Shown: positions 58,731 to 64,000 of the stretch, one piece after another
How the letters are laid out: the number at the start of each line of letters is the position of its first letter
Numbering within the stretch: the stretch's first letter is position 1
Assembly: GCA_902620895.1 (NCBI GenBank)
Contig: CACNJU010000007.1
Span: 1 to 64,000 of the forward strand
Direction: 5' to 3'
Source: an uncultured Prochlorococcus sp.
GTDB taxonomy: Bacteria > Cyanobacteriota > Cyanobacteriia > PCC-6307 > Cyanobiaceae
Length of the DNA: 64,000 bases
Made by a program: the position numbers and the translations under genes
Notes under the pieces: generated by a model
What the model was told of the DNA's origin: nothing
The model's database searches: none
Seen by the model: the letters and a program-made list of their open reading frames with translations, nothing else

Positions 58731-58901
58731 ACATTTAATATCATTCTTACTAAATAATAGTTTATAAAGAACAACTTATTTAAATATCCTTTGAATTTCA
58801 AATAATTTAAAAAAATAATCACATCTTTTTGAAAATCAATATATATTAATAGCCTTAATTATTTTTCTCAGCTAAATATGTTATTAGATAGATATTGAAA
58901 A

Positions 58902-59486
58902 ATAGAAGAAGAATTCTTTCCAAAAAATTTTTTTTATCGGCACTCTAAACTTGTTGCTCCTGATTTAATAGGCTGTTACCTCATAAAAAAAAATAATGAG
59001 ATAGATCAAGTAAAAGGAGTAATTGTTGAAACTGAAGCTTATTCACAGGAGGAGGAGGCCTGTCATGGCTACCGCAAAATGACTAAATCAAACAAATCAT
59101 TATTTGGCAAACCTGGCACATTTTATATTTACAAATCTTATGGCATACATCATTGTTTAAACATAGTTACTGATAAAGAAAATTTTGCGAGTGGTGTTTT
59201 GATAAGATCAGTTTTTATCTCTAATAAAAATGAAAGATTAGCTTCTGGACCAGGCCTAGTAACAAAAACATTCAGTGTAGACATTTCATTTAACTCACTT
59301 GAAGTTCTTAATAACAAATCTTTATGGATTTCTCCAAGAGACTCAACTCTAAAAGAAAAAGATCTTGTTCAAACTACGAGAATTGGCATATCAAAGGCAA
59401 AAAATATAAAATGGCGATGGTATCTCAAAAATAGTAGGAGTGTAAGTAAAAGATTAAAAGGTGACAGAACCCCTAAATTTCAATAA
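58902..59486 (+). CDS. 3-methyladenine DNA glycosylase (AAG/MPG family) with a disturbed start
   Basis: The protein removes alkylated purines from DNA. The frame reads EEEFFPKNFFYRHSKLVAPD, LIGCYLIKK, VIVETEAYSQEEEACHGYRK, FGKPGTFYIYKSYGIHHCLN and SGPGLVTKTF, covering the whole family including the catalytic ETEAY. Upstream, TGA closes the frame at 58896-58898 and no ATG, GTG or TTG occurs before 59079. The TTG at 58895 is out of frame by one A: with one A fewer in the A5 run (58898-58902) it would read TTG AAA ATA GAA GAA and give an intact protein of about 196 residues. Translation could otherwise begin at ATA 58902. Confidence 0.8.
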   Translation: MEEEFFPKNFFYRHSKLVAPDLIGCYLIKKNNEIDQVKGVIVETEAYSQEEEACHGYRKMTKSNKSLFGKPGTFYIYKSYGIHHCLNIVTDKENFASGVLIRSVFISNKNERLASGPGLVTKTFSVDISFNSLEVLNNKSLWISPRDSTLKEKDLVQTTRIGISKAKNIKWRWYLKNSRSVSKRLKGDRTPKFQ

Positions 59487-59507
59487 TCATTTATCTTTTT
59501 AAACGTA

Positions 59508-60524
59508 ATGCAAATTTGGCCTCATAAACATATCCACACACTAGCTAATTTTTCAATTAAAGATTATGAGTCAGTATTTGAATTAGCTAATAGATTTGAT
59601 GCACTAAAGAATGCAGGAACAAAAAAGATACCGGCCTTACAAGGGACTTTGGTAACATCTTTATTTTTTGAAGCTAGTACAAGAACAAAAAATAGTTTTG
59701 AGCTTGCAGCAAAAAGACTTTCTGCTGATGTCCAAACGTTTGCGCCATCCTCCAGCTCTTTAACAAAAGGCGAAACAATAATTGATACAGCCATAACTTA
59801 TTCTGCTATGGGGGCAGATACATTAGTTATCAGACATTCATCAAGTTACATAACCTTTGAGATCGCAAAAAAACTTGATGCGATAAATGCCAAGACTTCG
59901 GTTCTTAATGCGGGAGATGGATTACATAGTCACCCCAGCCAAGGATTGCTTGACATCTATACATTGATAAAATTCTTTTCCCCAAAAACACTGAATCCAG
60001 AGGTTTTAAATTCCAAAAAAATTTTAATAATTGGCGATGTCAATCATTCAAGGGTTGCCAGGTCAAATCTTTGGGCTTTGAGTGCATTCGGCGCCGATAT
60101 AATCTTATGTGGTCCTAAGACATTAATAACTGATGAATTTATCAATTTTTTAAAAACCGCCGCGCCAAATCAAACAGAAGATCCTGTTAAATCGAGAGGT
60201 TCAATAACAATTTCTAGATCATTGGAAGAATCAATAAAAATTGCAGATGCCATTATTGTTTTAAGACTCCAGAAAGAGAGAATGATGGAAAATTTACTAA
60301 GTAGCATTGATTCATATAGTTTTGATTATGGCTTAACCCCAGAGAAATTATCTTTAAATAATAAAGATATTCCAATACTACATCCCGGTCCCATTAACAG
60401 AGATATTGAAATTAGTAGCAAAGTGGTAGATCGATATCCTAATTGCTTAATTAATAATCAAGTTGCAAATGGTATCCCTATAAGAATGGCTTTACTTTAT
60501 CTATTACAGAAACACAACAAGTAA
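59508..60524 (+). CDS. pyrB: Aspartate carbamoyltransferase catalytic subunit
   Basis: PyrB condenses carbamoyl phosphate and aspartate in pyrimidine synthesis. The 338-residue protein has the carbamoyl-phosphate loop [19 protein letters not shown] and [38 protein letters not shown] and the C-terminal [15 protein letters not shown] also match. It starts at ATG 59508, 21 bases after the glycosylase gene. Confidence 0.97.
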   Translation: MQIWPHKHIHTLANFSIKDYESVFELANRFDALKNAGTKKIPALQGTLVTSLFFEASTRTKNSFELAAKRLSADVQTFAPSSSSLTKGETIIDTAITYSAMGADTLVIRHSSSYITFEIAKKLDAINAKTSVLNAGDGLHSHPSQGLLDIYTLIKFFSPKTLNPEVLNSKKILIIGDVNHSRVARSNLWALSAFGADIILCGPKTLITDEFINFLKTAAPNQTEDPVKSRGSITISRSLEESIKIADAIIVLRLQKERMMENLLSSIDSYSFDYGLTPEKLSLNNKDIPILHPGPINRDIEISSKVVDRYPNCLINNQVANGIPIRMALLYLLQKHNK

Positions 60525-60526
60525 AT

Positions 60527-60868
60527 TTATAGCAACTTAAGACTTTCAGTAAAGAAACCATAAAATAATCCCAATCTTAAAGAATCTAATAAAAGTACTA
60601 AAAATTTCTTTTTCCTTTCAAATCTTAAATTTCTTCTCAAAACTATTAAAAACTCAATAAAAACTACTGATAAAAAAGCGGCTACAGGATCCATGAGTTC
60701 CACAACGGCACTTACCATACCAAGAGAACTTCCAAAAAAGTATCCGATTAAAAGTGTAATCAATGATATTGAATATCTTCGCCATGGATTATTAGCCCAA
60801 ATACTTAATGTCTGAATATTTTCCACAATTTTTAGCTGAAATTTTGTCTTTTGAGGGTTAACAACCAT
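60527..60868 (-). CDS. Ycf20-like membrane protein (DUF565)
   Basis: The 113-residue protein has NPWRRYSISLITLLIGYFFG followed by SSLGMVSAVVELMDPVAAFL and VVFIEFLIVLRR. This is the pattern of the cyanobacterial and plastid Ycf20/DUF565 family, whose algal relatives affect non-photochemical quenching. Three hydrophobic helices are predicted. The start is ATG 60866-60868. It follows the next upstream small gene after 11 bases. Confidence 0.8.
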   Translation of the reverse strand: MVVNPQKTKFQLKIVENIQTLSIWANNPWRRYSISLITLLIGYFFGSSLGMVSAVVELMDPVAAFLSVVFIEFLIVLRRNLRFERKKKFLVLLLDSLRLGLFYGFFTESLKLL

Positions 60869-60879
60869 TTTGCATTAAA

Positions 60880-61080
60880 CTAAGCCGCTTCAGAGTTTGA
60901 TTGAATTTTAGTATTTCCTTCTATTAATTCAAGTAATGCTTCCAACTGAGCCATTAACCCTCTTAATTCGCCTGGCTCAGGAAAAAGGTCATCTTCTTTT
61001 ATTCCTAAATGCATTTCTCTGAGCTCTTGCCTTAAATAGCGTATGTGACTAATGACTTGCTCTCTTTTGGTTTGCGACAT
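60880..61080 (-). CDS. Small helical conserved protein, unknown function
   Basis: The 66-residue protein (MSQTKREQVISHIRYLRQEL, REMHLGIKEDDLFPEPGEL) is likely a helical hairpin, without cysteine or membrane segments. I do not recognise a named family. It is followed 11 bases later by the Ycf20-like gene, so the two are probably cotranscribed. Confidence 0.7.
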   Translation of the reverse strand: MSQTKREQVISHIRYLRQELREMHLGIKEDDLFPEPGELRGLMAQLEALLELIEGNTKIQSNSEAA

Positions 61081-61187
61081 GATATAAATTTTTGCACATT
61101 CATTTTAAGAAAGAATATTTTTGAAAAGGAGAGTTTGCATATTTATGACTGAGAATGAAGATAAATGACTTAAAAACAATTTGAAAA

Positions 61188-61214
61188 GATATGAAAATTG
61201 AAAATTTTCATATC
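61188..61214. repeat. Perfect 12-bp inverted repeat in the spacer at 61.2 kb
   Basis: GATATGAAAATT (61188-61199), a three-base centre GAA, and AATTTTCATATC (61203-61214) form a perfect hairpin. No T-run follows on either strand, so it is not a standard terminator. The surrounding 218-base spacer (61081-61298) also holds a short frame ATGACTGAG...TGA (61145-61168) encoding seven residues with AAAGGAG upstream; I do not call it a gene. Confidence 0.7.
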
Positions 61215-61298
61215 CTTGAAAATATGTACTTAATTCTTATAGCAATTTTAAATAATTACTTGAGGCTTTATTATTAGAGTATATTGACTTTACTCAAT

Positions 61299-61520
61299 AT
61301 GAAATTCATTTCTGAAAATAAAATAAGTGAAGAACTAGTAAATTCTTTTGATGAAGAAATGACCTTTGAGCTCGCTAAAAGGCTAGAGGAAGATAATTAT
61401 AATACTCCATTTGATGGTTTAAAAGACTGGCACTTACTGAGGGCTCTTGCAATCAATAGACCTGAATTAACGACTAATTATACCCATCTCCTTGATCAGG
61501 AACCTTTCGATGAAAACTAA
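61299..61520 (+). CDS. DUF2555-like small protein
   Basis: The 73-residue protein from ATG 61299 reads MKFISENKISEELVNSFDEE, then RLEEDNYNTPFDGLKDWHLL and RALAINRPEL, closing LLDQEPFDEN. The core RLEEDNYxxPFxGLKDWHLLRA is what I recall of cyanobacterial DUF2555, of unknown function. A TTG five codons upstream is possible. Its end overlaps coaBC by 11 bases. Confidence 0.78.
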   Translation: MKFISENKISEELVNSFDEEMTFELAKRLEEDNYNTPFDGLKDWHLLRALAINRPELTTNYTHLLDQEPFDEN

Positions 61521-62766
61521 AAGTAAGGACTCCAAAATAAAGGTTCTTTTATTAATAACTGGAAGTATTGCAGCTGTAAGAGTTCCATTATTAGTTAGCC
61601 AATTAGCGAAAGAGAATTATGAAATAAGATGCGTTTTATCAAAAAATGCAGAAAAATTAATAAAACCGCTTTCTCTTTCTATTTTAAGTAGAAACCCGTG
61701 CATTTTAGAAAATGATCAATGGTCTGATGATCAATCAACACCTCTTCACATAGAACTAAGTAATTGGGCTGATATTTTAATCATCGCCCCTTTAACAGCG
61801 ACAACACTAGCAAAATGGGTAACTGGAAATGCAGAAGGATTGATCCCAAGCATCTTAATAGCAAATATAAAGCCAATTATTGTTGCACCAGCAATGAATA
61901 CTCAAATGTGGCTAAATAAAGCTGTCCAAAAAAATTATGAGAATTTACAGAATTACGAAAATGTTTTGTCTTTGCAACCAAGTGAAGGCCTCTTAGCATG
62001 TGATGCTATTGGCATCGGTAAAATACCTCCCAATGATCTCATCCAATTAGCTCTTGAATTTATAGCTTCACATAAACAAAATGAATATCGCAAAGATTTA
62101 CTTAATAAAGAAATTTTAATAACTGGAGGGTGTACCTCAGAGAAAATTGACGCGGCAAGACACATTACTAACAAAAGTTCTGGAGCTATGGGCCTACTTC
62201 TTTCTCAAGTAGCGAGATTCAGGGGAGCACAAGTAAAATATGTTCATGGTCCTCTGAAAATCGATAAGAATCTTACTGATGGAATAAAAAGATATGAAAT
62301 TGAAACTAGTGTTGATTTAATTAGGACACTTAATAATGAAATATCAAATTGCGATTATTTTTTCATGAATGCAGCAGTATCTGATTTCAAAATAAACTCT
62401 GATACTTCAGCTAAAATTCCAAAAAGTCAAATTAATGCTCATTTGAATCAAAACTTTGAGCTAGTCCCAGATATTTTAAAAACAATTAGTAAATCAAAAA
62501 AAGATAACCAAGTTTTTGTAGGCTTTTGTGCTTTTACAGGATCTATCGAAGAAGCACGAATGACAATTAAAGAAAAGATTATCCAAAAGGGTTGTGATTA
62601 TCTATTCGCAAATCCAATTGATCTTGAAGGCCAAGGATTTGGCTTTTTGGCACAAAATGAAGGTTGGTTATTTGATACTAATAATATGGAACACTACATT
62701 AACAAAACATCAAAAATTGATTTAGCCAATAAATTAATAACCCAAATTATTTCATTAAAAAAATAA
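61510..62766 (+). CDS. coaBC: Phosphopantothenoylcysteine synthetase/decarboxylase
   Basis: This bifunctional enzyme makes 4'-phosphopantetheine for coenzyme A. The N-terminal flavin-binding decarboxylase (CoaC) has LLITGSIAAVRVPLLVSQLA and VAPAMNTQMWL. The C-terminal synthetase (CoaB) has ILITGGCTSEKIDAARHITN, SSGAMGLLLSQVARFRGAQV and NAAVSDFK. From ATG 61510 the protein has 418 residues, with AGGA about ten bases upstream; TTG 61492 is the alternative. It overlaps the end of the DUF2555 gene. Confidence 0.95.
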   Translation: MKTKSKDSKIKVLLLITGSIAAVRVPLLVSQLAKENYEIRCVLSKNAEKLIKPLSLSILSRNPCILENDQWSDDQSTPLHIELSNWADILIIAPLTATTLAKWVTGNAEGLIPSILIANIKPIIVAPAMNTQMWLNKAVQKNYENLQNYENVLSLQPSEGLLACDAIGIGKIPPNDLIQLALEFIASHKQNEYRKDLLNKEILITGGCTSEKIDAARHITNKSSGAMGLLLSQVARFRGAQVKYVHGPLKIDKNLTDGIKRYEIETSVDLIRTLNNEISNCDYFFMNAAVSDFKINSDTSAKIPKSQINAHLNQNFELVPDILKTISKSKKDNQVFVGFCAFTGSIEEARMTIKEKIIQKGCDYLFANPIDLEGQGFGFLAQNEGWLFDTNNMEHYINKTSKIDLANKLITQIISLKK

Positions 62767-62865
62767 AAAAATTTTTTAATTTGTATTTTTTTGTAATCTT
62801 AATCATTAAAAATAATGCGATAGCTTAAAATAATTCCAGTTTTTTAAAATCTAAAAAGCTACGGG

Positions 62866-62894
62866 TTGTTTCGAGGATTTAATAGTCCTATCTT
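62866..62894 (+). promoter_or_regulatory. Candidate psbO promoter
   Basis: TTGTTT (62866-62871) is followed after 17 bases by TATCTT (62889-62894). Transcription would start near 62901, leaving a leader of about 80 bases before the psbO ATG. The call is from the sequence only. Confidence 0.4.
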
Positions 62895-62981
62895 TTATGG
62901 TCCTTTCCCTTGTAATATCCGTACTGAACTTATTAGATGACCTTTAATCTATCGTCACAGAACTTTACTGCAACTTTAATT

Positions 62982-63776
62982 ATGAGAATTCGTTCTTTCT
63001 TAGCTTTTGTTATTTCAATTTGTATAACTTTTGCTTTCGTGCCTGTTAAAACATTTGCTTTTTCTGAAAGAGGAAATGCACAATTCACTGATGTTGTTAA
63101 CACAGGAAAAGCTAATGATTGCCCTTCATTAGACTCATCTCTTGTCGGATCAATATCTCTAGGGAATGGAGATAGCCTTAAAGGAATATGCATGCATCCA
63201 ACAGAAGTTTATGTAAAAGTGCCAGGGACAAAACGAAAAGCTGCAGAATTTGTATCTACAAAAATTATTAGTCCTAGAAATAACACCACAGTGACAGAAG
63301 TTTATGGAGATATAGATTCAGGAACTTTCAATGAAAAAGGTGGTATTGATTTTCAACTTATTACTGTATTAACTCCTGGAGGTTTAGAGGTGCCATTTGC
63401 GTTCTCAGCAAAAGATCTTACTGCTGATTTACCTTCATCAATTGAGCCAGGCACTGAAATTAGTGGTTCAACATTTACACCCAACTACAGAACTGGTGAC
63501 TTTCTAGATCCTAAGGCAAGAGCTAAAAATACAGGTGTTGAATATGCTCAAGGTTTAGTTGCATTAGGAGGCGATGACGAAGAACTTGCAAAAGAAAATA
63601 TTAAAGTTGATGTAAACGGTACTGGCGTTATAACTCTTTCAATCAACAATGTAGATTCTGACACAGACGAATTTGCTGGTACTTTTGAAGCAATCCAACC
63701 TTCAGATACAGATATGGGTTCAAAGGATCCACTTGATGTAAAAATAATTGGGGAGCTTTACGGAAGAAAGGCATAA
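62982..63776 (+). CDS. psbO: Photosystem II manganese-stabilising protein PsbO
   Basis: PsbO is the 33-kDa lumenal extrinsic subunit that stabilises the Mn4Ca cluster. From ATG 62982 the protein has 264 residues. An N-terminal signal sequence (MRIRSFLAFVISICITFAFV, PVKTFAF) is followed by the mature domain with VNTGKANDCPSL, GICMHPTEVYVK and the C-terminal DPLDVKIIGELYGRKA. Two conserved cysteines (NDCPS and GICMH) can form the usual disulfide. A GTG/ATG 45 bases upstream is in frame, but the signal sequence supports ATG 62982. Confidence 0.96.
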   Translation: MRIRSFLAFVISICITFAFVPVKTFAFSERGNAQFTDVVNTGKANDCPSLDSSLVGSISLGNGDSLKGICMHPTEVYVKVPGTKRKAAEFVSTKIISPRNNTTVTEVYGDIDSGTFNEKGGIDFQLITVLTPGGLEVPFAFSAKDLTADLPSSIEPGTEISGSTFTPNYRTGDFLDPKARAKNTGVEYAQGLVALGGDDEELAKENIKVDVNGTGVITLSINNVDSDTDEFAGTFEAIQPSDTDMGSKDPLDVKIIGELYGRKA

Positions 63777-63790
63777 ATCCTACTTAAGAG

Positions 63791-63819
63791 AAAAAGGGGT
63801 TTAAACCCCTTTTTTTTTT
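63791..63819 (+). terminator. Rho-independent terminator of psbO
   Basis: AAAAAGGGGTTT pairs with AAACCCCTTTTT as a perfect palindrome (63791-63814), extended by a T-run to 63819. It begins 14 bases after the psbO stop. Confidence 0.95.
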
Positions 63820-63846
63820 CAAAATTTTTCTTTATCAAATTAAAAA

Positions 63847-64000
63847 ATGGAATTACAACAAAAAACTAAAACAGATACTAATGGACTAATACCTCCTTAT
63901 GGAGGGGAACTAAAAAATTTAATTATCCAAGATAAAAACCTTAAAAATGATCTTATCTCTAAAGCTACTTATGAGTTTGAATGTAGCGAGAGAAATGCAT
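63847..64000 (+). CDS. sat: Sulfate adenylyltransferase, N-terminal part (partial)
   Basis: Translation from ATG 63847 gives MELQQKTKTDTNGLIPPYGG, then ELKNLIIQDKNLKNDLISKA and TYEFECSERNA, running off the right edge after 51 codons. NGLIPPYGGEL is the conserved start of ATP sulfurylase (Sat), the first step of sulfate assimilation. The rest of the gene lies outside the window. Confidence 0.85.
   Translation, partial: MELQQKTKTDTNGLIPPYGGELKNLIIQDKNLKNDLISKATYEFECSERNA

Noticed and set aside
59079-59486. Shorter glycosylase starting at ATG 59079
   Set aside because: This start would remove the catalytic ETEAY region, which lies in the same frame upstream.
61145-61168. Short frame ATGACTGAG...TGA encoding seven residues
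   Set aside because: It is too short to support as a gene; the purine-rich upstream site is 13 bases away and could be chance.

Overview
The window is chromosomal DNA of a cyanobacterium and reads as a high-light-adapted Prochlorococcus. It is very AT-rich and densely packed, with short spacers and many genes that touch or overlap. It carries photosystem II genes (psbE, F, L, J, K, I, N, H, O), the assembly factor ycf48 with a membrane rubredoxin, ndhCKJ, chlD, crtR and ntcA, plus many small protein families found only in cyanobacteria. There are no rRNA genes, transposases, integrases, phage genes or CRISPR arrays. Strain and clade are inferred from overall character, not from an alignment.

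Layout. 0-4.2 kb: end of a gene (probably mtnP), then on the minus strand rubredoxin-ycf48-psbE-psbF-psbL-psbJ, diverging from plus-strand ndhC-ndhK-ndhJ. 4.2-9.5 kb: YvcK-like protein, an ABC ATPase plus MCE substrate-binding pair (lipid transport), chlD. 9.5-17 kb: folK, a Nudix hydrolase, photolyase, a sugar aminotransferase, a frameshifted thioredoxin-fold gene, fabI, hisB and a carotenoid oxygenase. 17-27.8 kb: rdgB, a phosphohexomutase, a TM0106-type nuclease, ygfZ, pyrE, tRNA-Met, a CNNM/CorC transporter, a Gfo/Idh/MocA oxidoreductase, psbK, tgt, cobS and a Hik2-like kinase. 27.8-37 kb: a structured leader before a DUF3155 gene, an esterase, purH, a DoxX protein, ispH, amt1, sfsA, murJ and two small genes. 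37-44 kb: tRNA-Arg, glyA-cinA-leuC-leuD, an LptD-like outer-membrane protein. 44-50.5 kb: psbI, psbN, psbH, pth, small genes, ntcA, then a CobO-like gene-dcd-thyX, and a TxlA-like thioredoxin. 50.5-58.9 kb: glmM, trmB, two small genes, ileS, a Ycf66-like protein, tRNA-Leu, crtR, gatC. 58.9-64 kb: a DNA glycosylase gene with a disturbed start, pyrB, Ycf20-like and small genes, coaBC, psbO and the start of sat.

How it works together. Most of the window is core photosynthetic and biosynthetic metabolism. The photosystem II genes cluster with assembly factors. Nitrogen control is visible as ntcA with an apparent autoregulatory NtcA promoter and an NtcA box ahead of amt1. Thymidylate precursors come from dcd and the flavin-dependent ThyX.

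I did not find a previously undescribed multi-gene system. The points most worth checking are three genes whose reading frame or start is disturbed (13.7, 57.4 and 58.9 kb), a folded-looking leader RNA before the DUF3155 gene, and a CobO-family protein that has lost its P-loop.
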